Translations under genes and position numbers: made by a program | Assembly: GCF_021869535.1 (NCBI RefSeq) | Contig: NW_026262668.1 | Span: 75,537,558-75,601,557 of the forward strand | DNA from: Mytilus californianus | Lineage: Eukaryota > Mollusca > Bivalvia > Mytilida > Mytilidae | DNA: 64,000 nt | Direction of reading: 5' to 3' | Shown: positions 42,870 to 55,610 of the stretch, piece after piece | Layout of the letters: every line of letters begins with the position of its first letter | Position numbering within the stretch: position 1 is the first letter of the stretch | The notes under the pieces: generated by a model | What the model was told of the DNA's origin: nothing | Databases searched by the model: none | The model's input: only the letters and a program-made list of their open reading frames with translations

Positions 42870-43660
42870 TATCATTGAGATAAACGATCGTCTTCCTGAG
42901 TTTGCAGTAACAGTAGTTTACCGATGTTCAAATAACTTAAATCGATTAAGACAAGACAAGCCAAAATAAAAATTAAAACTGAGGGAATCACATGAAACAC
43001 TAAAAGGAGCAAAACAAGGTGGCTCGACAGGGTAAGTGTCTCCTGCTTTGTATGCATTACTCGCCATGCAAATCCACACTCAGTAAGAATGTCATAATCG
43101 GACATATGGCACAATCGGTAAAATTGCAAATTAGACTTATAACTGGTATCTAAAGATCTAAGACCGCGAAAAACATATCGATAGCGAGTTGAAATACCAA
43201 CACATCGTATCTGTCAACCAATTCGTGATAGTGACTATGAAACTTCTGTAAATTTGAGCAATGATTGTGTGAGAAGCACACCCCTCCTACTGATGTCAGC
43301 ACAATGTGAACATGCACGAGCAAAACATGTTAACTGAGATATTTAAACGTCATACGACGAGGCAGAGGCATGCTACTGCTGATAAATGGGAAGTTTGGCA
43401 ATTGGAAAGTTGAAATCATCACGTTTGTCATAGATTCTAGTTTAAAGTCGTCCATCTGTGTACATATTGAGGATATGATCAAGATACGGAGCAGACCTTC
43501 TGCTAGTATCTTTAATAACAAGTTCACTTTGATAAAAGAGATGTAAGTTCTCATTAAAATGTGGGTTATTGAGCAACAGGACATCATCAATATATCTGAA
43601 AGTGAAATTAAAGACCTTTGCAAAATGTTTTTGCTTTTTGTCTTTGAGAAGGTTCTGCAG
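42870..43660 (-). mobile_element. PLE 3' half, subfamily B, minus copy
   Basis: From the right, the minus frame reads NLLQNLLKDKKQKHFAKVFN, FTFRYIDDVLLLNNPHFNEN (intact YIDD) and LVIKDTSRRSAPYLD, then after a shift RMTFKYLS-type sequence, HHELVDRYD-type sequence and the 3' module with GACACTTACCCTGTCGAGCC. It meets a plus-strand copy head to head at about 43660. Confidence 0.8.
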
Positions 43661-46239
43661 CAGGTTCCAGCAGATAAAGCCTCCAATAATATTGTCTTCA
43701 TATGTAAAAACCATTATTTGCAATGTCTCACAACAGAGCTTGGAATAAATAGAACTACTGGTAATCCTACATATTCTTTAACATCATTTACCAAGGATGA
43801 AATTTTACAAAATCACAAATCTGTCCTTCTTTCTTTTGGTATCAACATCAAAGAAAACGAAGACAATTTACCATCATTATACTGGATACCAAAACTTCAC
43901 AAAACTCCATATAAAGAACGATACATAGCTGGGTCATCAAAATATTCGACTAAACATCTTTCTAAAGTACTGACTACTATTCTTTCTACAGTTAAAGATG
44001 GGCTTCAAAAATATTGTGATGAGATATATTCTACCAGTAGTGTTAACCAGATGTGGATTCTCAAAATTTCGAAAGATCTACTGCTTAATCAACGATCACA
44101 ATCTTTGCAATTTTGCAGCAACATAAAGACTTTTGATTTTTCTACGCTTTACACTACTATTCCCCATGCTCAGTTCAAAGATCGACTTCACCATCTCATT
44201 AAACAGAGCTTTTTCTATAAAAATGAGAATCGTAGATACAAATTTCTTGTTTTGGGTTACAATAATTCATATTTTGTGAAGAACCACACTGAATCTACCA
44301 GAAAATATACTGAAGATGATATTATCAAAATGTTGGACTTTTTGATCGACAATATATTTGTTGAGTTTGGAGGATTTATATTTCAACAGACAGTCGGTAT
44401 TCCAATGGGTACTAATTGTGCACCCCTACTGGCCGATTTGTTTTTGTACTCGTATGAATTCATTCAGAACCTTCTAAAAGACAAAAAGAAAAAGCACCTT
44501 GCGAAATTCTTTAATTTTACTTTCCGATATATTGATATATTGATGATGTCCTATCATTGAATAACCCATATTTCAGCCAATACTTACATCTCATATATCC
44601 CTGTGAACTTGAAATTAAGGATACTACTAATACTAGAAGGACTGCTTCATACCTTGATCTTTTCCTCAATATTGACACAGATGGATCTATGATAAACGGG
44701 ACGATTTCAACTTCCCAATTATCAATTTCCCATTTCTCAGCAGTAACATACCCTCTGCCCCATCGTATGATGTTTACATATCTCAGTTGATACGTTATGC
44801 TCGTGCATGTTCACACTATACGGACTTCATGTACAGGAGTGTGCTCCTAACGCAGAAACTGCTCCAACAAAGTTAGGAGGAGGACAGATTAAAAATGACA
44901 TTTATGGACACCATCACGAATTGGTCGATCCGTACGATGTGTCTTTGTCCAAACTAACTAAGGAAATTTTTACCACGTGTTAGATTGTGGTTTGACATTA
45001 CGTCGTCTGATCTATTAATTACCAAACGTGACTTATTCCCGATTGTGACTGTTTTGCTGAGTGTGAATTCGCATTGCTATAAGACGTGTTACGGTACATT
45101 TCTATCCAAAATTCATGTATTTAGTTTTGATGTTATATTTGTTATTCTCATCGGATTTTGTCAAATGTCTTATCGTTTGTAGTTGTAAATCTTATTTTTT
45201 TCTGGTGTATTCGTGTGTTATGGTAAAGATTATTAATCACCCAGTTCGTTAATTAGATTTTAGTTTGGGTCAACTAAATTTATACGATATATTTGGTTTA
45301 CAGTTTGATTTAGAAGAAACACCGACATAGCTAGATAATACTATTAATGGTCTTATTACTACCACATTTTATATTAATTAGTATTGTAATGTTCATTGTT
45401 ATTGATAAATGTTATATGAGTATTATAAACCAAATCTTGAATTCTATCCTAATTCTATCCTATTTTGGGGAAATTTCAGAAATTCAAATGTGACGTCACC
45501 TTTTTTTAGCGTTGATTTCTTTGGCTAACTCGGCTGTGAATTTTTATGTGCTGGTTTATGTTGTTTTATATATCCGCTTTTATTCTGTAGTTAGTCACCA
45601 CTTCGGTGTTATCATGTATATCTATTGTATAGTCATTTTTATAACTTTACTGTTTGCATCATGAATCATTCTAAATACTAAGGATTTTCTTATCCCAGAC
45701 ATATAACCTTAGCCGTATTTGGCACAACTTTTTGGAACTTTTGGTCCTCAATGCTCTTCAACTTTGTACTTGTTTTGACTTTCGTACTGTTTTGATCTGA
45801 GCGTCACTGGTTAGTCTTGTGTGGACGAAACGCGCGTCTTGCGTATTAAATTTTAAACCTGGTATCTTTTGTTAGCTATTATTCGTATGTTTCTCTGTCC
45901 TATATGTTCTCCCATTTATTTGTATTGTAGTCCTGTAATGTAATGTAATGTTGTCATTTTAATGTTATATTTAACATTGCCATAAAAGCGGGAGGTTTGG
46001 CTAGCCACAAAACCAGGTTCAAACCACCATTTTTGTCCTAAAATGTCCTCTACCAAGTTAGGAAAATGGCCATTGTTATATTATAGTTCGTTTCTGTGTG
46101 TGTTACATTTTAATGTTGTGTTTCTGTTGTGTCGTAGTTCTCCTCTTATATTTGATGTGTTTCCCTCAGTTTTAGTTTGTAACTTTCTTTATCGATTTAT
46201 GAATTTCGAACAGCGGTATACTACTGTTGCCTTTATTTT
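43660..46239 (+). mobile_element. PLE, subfamily B, RT and full 3' module
   Basis: Frame 43559-44560 is open for 333 codons. The first 34 belong to the inverted neighbour; then come PADKASNNIVFICKNHY, LPSLYWIPKLHKTPYKERYI, FDFSTLYTTIPHAQFKDRL (motif A), DIIKMLDFLIDNIFVEFGG and QQTVGIPMGTNCAPLLADLF (motif B), ending at FTFRYID. An 8-bp duplication (44529-44544) in the YIDD codons shifts the frame. The rest follows in other frames (CELEIKDTTNTRRTASYLDL; SQLIRYARAC-like; HHELVDPYDVSLSKL), then 1.1 kb of 3' module to 46239. The 5' part (nuclease and CxC linker) is absent. This is the longest uninterrupted RT frame in the window. Confidence 0.9.
45279..45435. mobile_element. 157-bp insertion in the second PLE 3' module
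   Basis: Absent from the otherwise matching copy at 38012-39270 (site at about 38452). It is bounded by a 10-bp inverted repeat ATTTGGTTTA (45291-45300) and TAAACCAAAT (45426-45435). It is AT-rich and non-coding. A small MITE is the simplest reading; a deletion in copy 1 is the alternative. Confidence 0.5.
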
Positions 46240-46244
46240 TTCTG

Positions 46245-46530
46245 TATGAATTTCTGCTTCATATGAGAACAAAAACATATTTGCCAGTACGGGTGCACAA
46301 TTAGTACCCACTAAAATTCCGACTGTTAGTTGAAATATCAATCTACCAAACTCAAACAAAGATGTTGTAGATGAAAAATGCAGATTTTGATGATATTATA
46401 TTCGGTGTGTTTTTGTAGGAATCAGTGTGGTTTTTCACAAAGTCAGATTTATAATGACCAAAAACATGGAATTTGAATCTACGTTTCCCATTCTTTATTC
46501 TACACTCATCCAGCGTAATAAGAAAATTGT
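46245..46530 (-). mobile_element. PLE reverse-transcriptase fragment
   Basis: The minus strand reads KNGKRRFKFHVFGHYKSDFV, KNHTDSYKN, IYNIFV-FGRLIFQLTVGI and LVGTNCAPVLANMFLFSYE, a decayed motif B region. It lies tail-to-tail with the PLE ending at 46239. Confidence 0.7.
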
Positions 46531-47310
46531 ATTTATAGTCTATAGGTACATGTCATTGTTAACATAGCTATGAACACCTTACAACAATTGATTGAATTAA
46601 ATGCTTTTCAACTCTTTTTAAATTGATCTAGGCTTATATTGTTTTGAAGACATACAAATAAGAAATTATTTTTTTCATAATCAAATGAAATGAGAATTTA
46701 TAAAAGTTGAACAACGAGTTTTTCTTTGTATTTAAAAAATTAATCAAACACTAATTGTGCGAAATTATAACGTTATTGAATGATTTCGGACATCACGCTA
46801 GCTAAACAAAGTTAAATGATGATATATAACGAACATAATTATAACAGGTGCAAGCACTATACAAATTTACATATAGAACTCTGATTTTTGTCTGCTTTAA
46901 ATGTCAGTCAATTTTAAAATGATATTGATATCATTATACCTTTTAGTTTAAAGTTCTTCTTTGAAATTTACAACCTTGCTTTTAAATAAACCGAGAACGA
47001 GTGAGGTCTATGTATACTTTTATATTTTTATGTCGTTTAATTCACATTGATGTAAAATTTGATGAATCAGTAGGTATATTCTAGAACTATGCTTGTTATG
47101 ATTCACATTTGTCATTAAAATGAACAAATAATTCATTAATGCAGTATATGTCTATGAGACGGCAATGGTAGCCAGCACCAGATATGTAGTAATCAAAAAT
47201 TTGCACAATACTAAATTCTGTTCTGGCAAATCTCTTAGTTTGTTTGAAACATGTTTAGTTTGTGTAGGAAAATACCGACACTACAAGGTCTGGTCCCTAT
47301 TTGGATCTTT
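46531..47310. other. AT-rich DNA, nothing recognised
   Basis: No gene, tandem repeat or element end could be identified. Confidence 0.45.
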
Positions 47311-47314
47311 TTCT

Positions 47315-47575
47315 TTAAATTTGACACAGATATATGATTTTAAACTACGATCTATGACAAACGCTTTCTCGTTGTCAACTGCTCATTTGTACGTAGTAGG
47401 ATACACGATACCGTCACGGCGTTTACACATCACACTTTATTAGCAATGTTATGCTCGACCAGATTTATGAATAAGAGCAATTGAAATCGACACTACATAA
47501 GTTTTGAGGTCACCATCAAAAGTTGGTTGACCAACACAGTGGTGTCCATTTTACGAAGCAAAGTAATTTAATACT
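47315..47575 (+). mobile_element. PLE C-terminal scrap
   Basis: TQIYDFKLRSMTNAFSLSTA (decayed ...LRTRIYDKRDDFNFP), HLYVVGYTIPSRRLHITLY and, shifted, a phrase equal to LKSTLHKF-GHHHELVDQ. It follows the subfamily B order. Confidence 0.5.
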
Positions 47576-48329
47576 TTGTACAATGACCTTTTTTCTTTTC
47601 TTTCTTTTTGTACATTTTTGGGGGCATATTTGCACCTATTTAACAAATATGAATTAACATACATGTTGCTTATGATTGAAAGTTATTTGCCCGTTTTGTC
47701 TGTACGCGAGTCAGTCGGTAAATCACTGTTCCTTTGCCTTTGACTTTTTATGGTATAGGATTTTGTGTCATTAATAAATGTATAGAATCCATTGTTTACA
47801 GCTGCTACTTAGCAACTTTTCATATATTTTTTTTTCGCACTCGATTCATTGAAATTTGATTTAGATAAAATCGGTTTTCCTGACGTTTCGTTACAGTACA
47901 AAAGTTGTAAATATTTCAATACAAACCGTGCAGTGAATAAAAACTAACTCTAAATTACATAGTCTATTACAGATGAACTCAACCCCGAATGATAATAAAA
48001 CTGTTTACATTTAAGATATTTATTTTAAATAAGTTTCATTCTTTAGTAATATACTTAACGTGATTGTTCAAATTTAATCGAAATTTGAACCACGAAGATA
48101 AGATAGCAAAATAAACGATATCACTTCTTTCGCGAGAGCAAAGTTCTTCAAAACTATAGCATAATGAATCCTTATATTGTTTATTATTATATTGAAGGAA
48201 ATGTGATACTCCACACTATGAGCAGGTATAGGTATATGCTATGTATGTTTTAAAAGGTAATAAATGTAATTTAACTTGTTGAGGACCTCACAGGTCAAAG
48301 ACATATATCAGACCCTATCTTATGATATT
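47576..48329. other. AT-rich DNA, nothing recognised
   Basis: No convincing frame or repeat. Confidence 0.45.
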
Positions 48330-48520
48330 AGGAGGTATGGTATGATTGTCAGTGAGAAAAATATCCATCAAACACCATAAAGACAAGAAAGCGATTATTT
48401 ACATACGTATAAGTTACCATATGGCCTTCAACAGTGGAATAACAACAATATTGTAAGTCAAGCTTAAAGAGTTAGCCAGTAAACTAAATAATAAAATTCA
48501 GGAGAGACAACTCTCTGTTG
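48330..48520 (+). repeat. dispersed repeat (GGTATGATTGTCAGTGAGA block)
   Basis: The order GGTATGATTGTCAGTGAGA, ATCCATCAAACACCA, AAGTTACCATATGGCCTTCA, then GAGACAACTCTCTGTTGG follows a dispersed repeat I recall as abundant in mussel sequence (bivalve-wide distribution not checked). No second copy in this window was found, so the call rests on memory. Confidence 0.4.
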
Positions 48521-48766
48521 GTAGATAAGTTAGACATTTATAAATAATGCTTTCAAAACGTCAGATCTCGCGTATCTGCTAAATATTATTTAAGAAACAC
48601 GGATGGATTATGGGCAATATTATAAAAAGGTGTTATACGATTTCATTATATATAAAGCGAAAAACAATGATACATTCCTGGATTGAAATAGACACATTGG
48701 GCATTCGACCGTGTTAGATATAAAGGATGTGTAACCATGTCAGATAAAACATAGCGGTCCATTTAC

Positions 48767-48790
48767 AAAAAAAAAAAAAAAAAAAAAAAA
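48767..48790. repeat. A24 homopolymer
   Basis: Uninterrupted run of about 24 A. A T24 run lies at 49745-49768, so the two form an inverted pair 1 kb apart; any link is unproven. Confidence 0.9.
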
Positions 48791-49059
48791 CAATCATGTC
48801 AGTAGTAAAAATTGGTACAGCTTATACTTCGGTCGGAGTGAAACCAAGTGCATCATCAAACATTAAATCATGAAATAAACAATTAACAAAATAAACATAC
48901 TTAAAACATGAACTAGTTCTTTAAAACAAGAAACCGATTTGAATAACAGCATGATATTTGACTTGGGTGTAGAATAATTTTGAGGAAATATACCAGTATG
49001 GAGTTTTCATTTGAAATGAAAGAAAAATGAATGCGTAGACACAATTATAATCTCAGTAG

Positions 49060-49235
49060 AATCAGTAAATGTAGATACAAATGGAAAAAGAAAAACCTGC
49101 AAACGGAACATGACCAGATACGTAAACAGGGTAAGCATTTCCTGTCGTTTACATGCATGATTCGCCACAGGATTCCAAAATCAAACACAATAACAAGTGT
49201 CACAATTCAAAAATAATTTTATGAAACAACTGGTC
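49060..49235 (-). mobile_element. PLE 3'-tail scrap
   Basis: ACAGGGTAAGCATTTCCTG, TACATGCATGATTCGCCA and ATTCCAAAATCAAACACAA parallel the minus-strand PLE tail at 43028-43085 (CAGGGTAAGTGTCTCCTG, TATGCATTACTCGCCATG, AAATCCACACTC). The plus frame across it is not a gene. Confidence 0.45.
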
Positions 49236-49744
49236 ATAATGGCAGAGAGACAAAATGGGATCTGTTGGATCTATGACATAGTATAAGTTGAAAAACTGAG
49301 ATCTATATTGTAATTGAGCATCTATAATATAATGACACACACAAATGGCATTGTGTAAGTTTAAGAGAATAATTGCAATTTACAACTAAATTACCTGAGA
49401 ATGAGAAAGCTAATTTCACTGCTGTCTACTAGATTTTTTTCTATAATTTATACTATAAGAATAATTAATAAATATTTATCAAGTTTATAAGTTATGCAGC
49501 ACGAAAGCTGTTTCATTGTCTCCAAACGTGTTTTGTAAAATATGCCCAATCTTAATGAACAATTGAAAGATAAATACATAGAACAACTGTTAATTGGGAA
49601 GAAACATGTCAGGTGTGATGCAGTTCTTATGTATTGTTGCAATTTATAGACTATATGAGTACCGAGGCGTTTTTTGACCTTCTGACGAGCAATATCAAAA
49701 AAGATAATGTTCATGTGGTGTATCAATCCATTGCCTTCTTGCAA

Positions 49745-49768
49745 TTTTTTTTTTTTTTTTTTTTTTTT
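49745..49768. repeat. T24 homopolymer
   Basis: Uninterrupted run of about 24 T. Confidence 0.9.
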
Positions 49769-50376
49769 GACAATGGAATAAGAACAAAGTCTGGTAGATT
49801 AAAGATTATCGCCGTTTCAAAAGTGATTTCATTTATATCATTTTGGTAAGAAAGTCAATTTCTGTATTACGTATATTATAAACCATGCATATGTAAAATC
49901 GAATAATAATTACAAGGTTGAAACAGACTTTAAAGGACCTCACTGTCCTGAATGTCCAATGCATTGGCATAAACCATATCGTCCATTCTTTAATTGATAA
50001 TTATTTTTTTACCACTGTATTAAATTCTTTATCGCCTTGTTCTCTAAAACGTTAGTTAGCGGCAGCAAATTGTATTTTGACATGTATATATTTTAGTTTG
50101 TGCATGTTAACAGGTTACCTGTACCGTATGGTCTCATAATGCGTATATTTTTCTATTTTCGATCAGCTGTTGTAAGTGTTCATTTCTTTAAATCTCCATC
50201 CCATCTTTCACTCCTCGTCCATCACTTCAAAACACAAATGACTAACTGTGATTATTGTACTTTGTACCTTTCTCGTCTAGAATACCCGGAGTCTGTAAAT
50301 CAATCTTAATTTTCAATGATAAATGTTGTTAAAGTTTATGAATGACTGTGTTCGTCTGTCAACTAAGTTATTCTTT

Positions 50377-50378
<2 letters not shown>

Positions 50379-50419
<41 letters not shown>

Positions 50420-50432
50420 TGTGTGTGTGTGC
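50379..50432. repeat. GT microsatellite
   Basis: About 27 GT units with one TT interruption. The minus frame over it (His-Thr repeat) is an artefact. Confidence 0.95.
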
Positions 50433-53400
50433 ATGCACAAGAAGAAGATATGTGACATAAAAGTTAACCTTTTCTAAATATTCTTCATTCGAAAAAGGAA
50501 GTATTGTGTAATGTTGGAGTGTCCGAGCAATTGTTAATGCCAAAAACATCTTATACGCAGAATACCAACAAAGCATCTGTTGTTCTGTAACTGTAAAATG
50601 CATATCAAATAAGATCTGAGTTACGCACCCACCCCTATCCACTCCACAAAAAATAAAAATATAAAAAAACAGACACAATGTACAAAACAAAAAAGACACT
50701 GAAGGGTAAGTGACATTAGAATATTAAATGTTTGTACAACATGTATAATATTTTTAAATACAGTTTTTCATTTTGATAGAGTGCATTCATTTGATGACAC
50801 AGGTTTCAAACTCCTGTCCACTATCAAAATTAGTTAACGGACAAATTATTTCATAAAGTGATTCATCCAGCATAACTAGGGTTTATTACCTATACAATTT
50901 TGCAATACAAATGTCAGGTTATTTCAATATTACTATACCATTGTTCGTATACAATCTAGAGAATAACGTCAGATCATGACCCATACAGATGTCGATTCAA
51001 TAACTTTATAGCCTTGTTTCATTTTTGTTTGAAACATTTTATTATGCCCCTTATTCCTTTGTGCATATCTTATAACTGATATCTATTTAGGTATACAATT
51101 TAAGTAATATTAATATGTAAAAAATATTATTTTACCCATGACATAAAAGGTTGATTGCGGTATAGAAATAGGGTCATCTGGACTTCTCCTTCCGACAGTA
51201 AACCCCATGCTCAGGGGGACGTCTGTTTGGTTGTGATGGATAAATAAATACGCTGCCTTGTCCTGTCAGAATGAAGACGTTTAATCCAATGACTCTTTAC
51301 GGCCAGAGTGCAAAAGTTTTCTGCAATTTTAAAAATCCTTTGCAACAACTCATTGAAGATTCCGTAAGTGACTTGTTGCTATGAAAAATTATTGTCCCTA
51401 TCCAAAATACCACCTTTTTCATGTGGCAGTCTAAATGTTTCGCCCATTTCCCTACTCTGCAGAATCAATCAATTGGATTTGTTGTTAATTTATTCTCGTT
51501 ATGAATATGTATGAAATATTTTCCATTGGACGTTTAACGATCGAAAGCAACTAATCAATCTTGTATCCATAATATGTATTGGATGTAAGCTTCACATATC
51601 TGAGAGTCGTCACTCCCAAAGATATGAGACGATTACATCTGATTTACATAGAAGTTATAAATAAATATTTTATCTTTTCTGTTGTTCTTAAAATTAGCAA
51701 TAAGTTTTGATAAAACAGGAAAAGTGTCATTATCTCAAATTTTCCAGATGCAGTAACACTTTCAGAGGATGTTTTGTAGTTATTGATACCTTATCACTGC
51801 GTTTGTATGGCAATATGAATCGCTGTACTATCTTGTCTTTTTATGGTTTAATTGCCAAATCTGAACTTTTTGCTGATAAATGATAACATTAAGAAAATGA
51901 ACAAACAAACAATCTGAACAAATTATCTCAATAATTGTTTATCATAGTAGAATCCAATACCATTATGTCATTTGGTATAACACGTGACGTCACCAGTTAC
52001 TTCAATTTTCTTGTTTATCTTTTGTTTAGATTTTTATCACAGAAAAGAGTATTTTTAAAACACTTTCTGTATTTATTAAAGACTGACTGCACACAAACCA
52101 GTTATTGTCCATACTTCATATCATCGCAAGGTTTGCATATGACTAGTACAGTCTGCTTGGACCAAGCCGGAAATTTAAACCACTTCATCACATATTCGAA
52201 TCCATAAAATTTGGAGTATGATTATCGTACTCAGACTCAGAATTCAACCAATCAAAATACTGGATTTGGTGTTTCGACCACACATTGTGTACTCCGAGTA
52301 CTGAGTAAAGTTTTATGGCCGTAATCTCAGAACGCTTCTCTAATTATAGAATAAGACAACAAAAATTGACAACGGCAATAAACGCAAATTTTGTAAAAAT
52401 GAAACAATTGAACTTTCGATATAAAGACAGAAGAAACACTTATCTCTGTGATTGTGTGTGACCTATAGATGTAAAGAGATTACTCGTTGACTTAAAATAT
52501 TTGAAATATGCCAGTTTTATCTGCCATCTCGTTCTATTTCCATTTATCTATCTATGAAAGTGTGCCTTTCTATTTCCAGTTATTTATCCATGAAAGAATG
52601 CATAGAAAATAAAGTTGCCAACCAAACCTTCCTAAATATCTCCATATATAACCACTTTTACACTATACAAGAACAATATCACTGCTCACTAATCAATTTA
52701 GATTAAATTCTGACCTTCAAACAATATTACTGTATTGAACGTTAATAAAATGATGAAATATATCGAATACTTTTGCCTGCTCTGTAAACTTTTCGGTTTT
52801 AGCTTACTTCTGAAGATGAAAAAAAATATTGCTTTTATGTTATGCTGTAATTGAATAAACCTTTTCATATATAAAGGTAAAAATAGAAAATCATCTTGGC
52901 CATATATCAAATTCACTTTTTTCAATGAAATAAGTTAGAGACGTCTCTGTAAGGTTCTATTTAGTAATCACATTTTTCGGTGCAATGAGACGGGATGGGG
53001 TTGAACATGATACAGTAGATATATTTACTGATCACACAAAATATGGGTTCATTCAGTGCAAAATGGAGATATACTTTCACTTCTTAATGGCGCGTGGCAA
53101 GGTGAAATTGGTTTGACTCCATATTTGACATGCATTATTTAGGACTATTTATTAATGTACCTGTTTATCCCATGAACTTTGTTGGAACAATAGTAAATTT
53201 GAGCCTAATTTATGACAAGTCGTATCCATTCCATACTTCAAAAATATGAATGAAATTTTTGAAGAAAAAAAAAATAGATGATTCATCCGTCTAAACATTT
53301 ATTTCATAAACACACATTCATAAAGTTCGTCCCACGTGATATTTATAACTTAAGCTACTTATATAATTAAATTTTAGAATATGCACTAGTGTCCCAACAA

Positions 53401-53589
53401 GGTGATATTTGTAAGTGTAATCGATCTTGGATTTTGAATGTTTTATAGTGACGCTATATTTCTCTGAAAATATACAAAAAAGTACCACAAGCACTTATAC
53501 AACTACAAAAGTTCACTTTGATATATGAGCAGTAAACACATTGAATTCAATATATAAAGTGATGGAAGTTTTGTATATGTGTTATTCTT
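50433..53589. other. AT-rich DNA with a SINE-tail-like scrap
   Basis: At 51505-51570 a phrase (ATGAAATATTTTCCATTGGACG...AACTAATCAATC) matches the SINE tail at 1029-1098. The plus frame 51935-52207 (90 codons) has no recognisable motif. A near-palindrome of ACTCAG/ACTCCGAGTACTGAG type is at about 52225-52310. Confidence 0.4.
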
Positions 53590-53815
53590 CATATGAATAC
53601 AAAAACAAGCCAATGTCGTCTAGCAGTGACCATTAATACCCATTTGAATATCAAGTGTATGTTGGGATTTCACTCCACAAAACGAAACAAATATGCCACA
53701 AGTAAAAAAATCTAACATTTTGATATTGTCTAGTTTTGGTGTATCTGGTATTGAATAAGGATTGGTTAAAAACATACAATCTTTTTTCTCTCTCAAAAGA
53801 ATTCTCATTTGAAAT
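53590..53815 (-). mobile_element. PLE reverse-transcriptase scrap
   Basis: The minus frame reads FLTNPYSIPDTPKLDNIKML, DFFTCGIFVSFCGV and QHTLDIQMGINGHC, then shifted DIGLFLYSYEE. These correspond to FVKNH...DIIKMLEFLIDNIFV-FGG and GIPMGTNCAPLLADLFLYSYE. Strongly decayed. Confidence 0.6.
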
Positions 53816-54639
53816 TAAGGTGATCAGGAGTGGGTTCTCAAAGGGTTCAACTTTTACATAGAAAGTGTTGTGATATAACTGTTAACTCTTCAAGACGAGT
53901 TTTGATGACATAAAAACATAAGAAAGATCTCAAAAAGATTAGTTGCTATCTAGTTCGTGTTATTTCATTGATTTCGATAAATTGTGTCAGTACTGAAGAC
54001 ATAATCAAAGCTTCTTTTTTTCCTTTTTTCAGTACGTAAATACATGCATGTGTTTACATTTTGAAGGATTACTTTTATTGTTATAACACAGGCAATCTGT
54101 TAATATTTGAATGATGCACTTTAAATGTAACTTTTAATGCTATAAAAACAGTGGAAAGTTTTTTTAAAGTTTGCAACTTGCCGTGTTTGATGGCATTTTC
54201 ATAAGGCATCCATCATATTGAGTATCAAAAATTCTTCAAATATTAATATATTGTTTATTGCATAACTTCAAGGAAATAATTACTTCAGTCAGAAATTTAA
54301 AGATATATTTCGATTGTATCACTAGTCCGATAAACGGTGCTACTTCATTAAATATTTTTTCTGGTGACAAAAAGATGTATTTTTTTTAGTTTGATGCTAA
54401 TGCACTGGTGTTTTAACTGATGTAACCTCATTTTGGAGTGTTATTTCTGGTTTATATCTCTCTAACGTTTAAGATTTTCGAATTTGTTTTTCTAGAACCT
54501 CTAACGAGAAGTAATTTTCGAAATGTGCACATAGTGTATATTATAAGTTGTAATGTAATGCTGAATTGGTATTGTGACGCCTTATTAACGGAGACGTAAC
54601 CGAAATTTACTTACAAACAAAAATGTTTTAAAGCTATTA

Positions 54640-55610
54640 TTGCATCACCTGTCATTGTAATGGTGTATTTGTATGCATGCATCTTCAGTCATTTCAATTG
54701 TGTATTGCTATGCTTGCATCATCTGTCATTGTAGTGTTGCATTGCACTACTTGCATCTTCAGTCATTGTAATGGTGTATTGCTTTATATGCATCTTCTGT
54801 TTGACTATGTATGCATCTTCTTGCATTGCAATGTTGCATAGATATTCTTGTATCTTGTCATTGTAATGTATTGTTATGCGTGCATTTTCTGTTATTTTAA
54901 TGAAGTAATGGTATGCCGGCATCTTCTATCCTTGTAATGTTGTATTGCTATGTATGCATTGTCTGTCATTTTAATGTTGTATTTCTATGCTTATATCTTT
55001 TGTCAATATAATGATGTATTGCTGTGCTTGTATCATGTTGTATTTCTATGCTTATATCTTCTGTCAATATAATGCTGTATTGCTGTGCTTGTATCATGTT
55101 GTATTTCTATGCTTATATCTTCTGTCAATATAATGCTGTATTGCTGTGCTTGTATCATGTTGTATTTCTATGCTTATATCTTCTGTCAATATAATGATGT
55201 ATTGCTGTGCTTGTATCATGTTGTATTCCTATGCTTATATCTTCTGTCAATATAATGCTGTATTGCTGTGCTTGTATCATGTTGTATTTCTATGCTTATA
55301 TCTTCTGTCAATATAATGCTGTATTGCTGTGCTTGTATCATGTTGTATTTATATGCTTATATCTTCTGTCAATATAATACTGTATTGCTATGTTTGTATC
55401 TTTTGTCTTTGTAATGTTGGGTTGATATGCATGTGTCTTCGTTCATTGTAATGCTGTATTATTTTGTTTGCAACCTCTGTCAATATAATGATGTATATGC
55501 TGCAATGCTTGCAACTCTGTCATTGTAATGGTGTATTGCAATGCGTGAATCTTCTGTCATAAAGATTGTTGTATAGCTCTGCATGCATCTTTTGTCAAGC
55601 CCCAGTTGGA
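54640..55610. repeat. minisatellite with 61-bp higher-order repeat
   Basis: The core (about 54974-55400) consists of units with an exact 61-bp period; the phrase ATGTTGTATTTCTATGCTTA starts at 55035, 55096, 55157, 55218, 55279 and 55340. Each unit is a longer (about 37 bp) and a shorter (about 24 bp) variant of one ancestral motif (TGTATTGCTATGCTTGCATC + TTCTGTCATTGTAATG). Both flanks hold only degenerate single motifs. The centre is homogenised and the edges have decayed, typical of unequal exchange. Confidence 0.95.

Noticed and set aside
43330-43701. 123-codon minus-strand frame at the PLE junction
   Set aside because: It is another frame of the minus-strand PLE, whose true reading has the YIDD motif.
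48767-49768. A24 and T24 tracts as ends of one inverted retroinsertion
   Set aside because: No flanking duplication or shared internal sequence was found; coincidence is as likely.
50313-50699. 128-codon minus-strand frame
   Set aside because: Its His-Thr tract is the GT microsatellite, and no other feature supports a gene.
54974-55400. CRISPR-like array
   Set aside because: The whole 61-bp unit is repeated with no unique spacers; it is a minisatellite in eukaryotic DNA.
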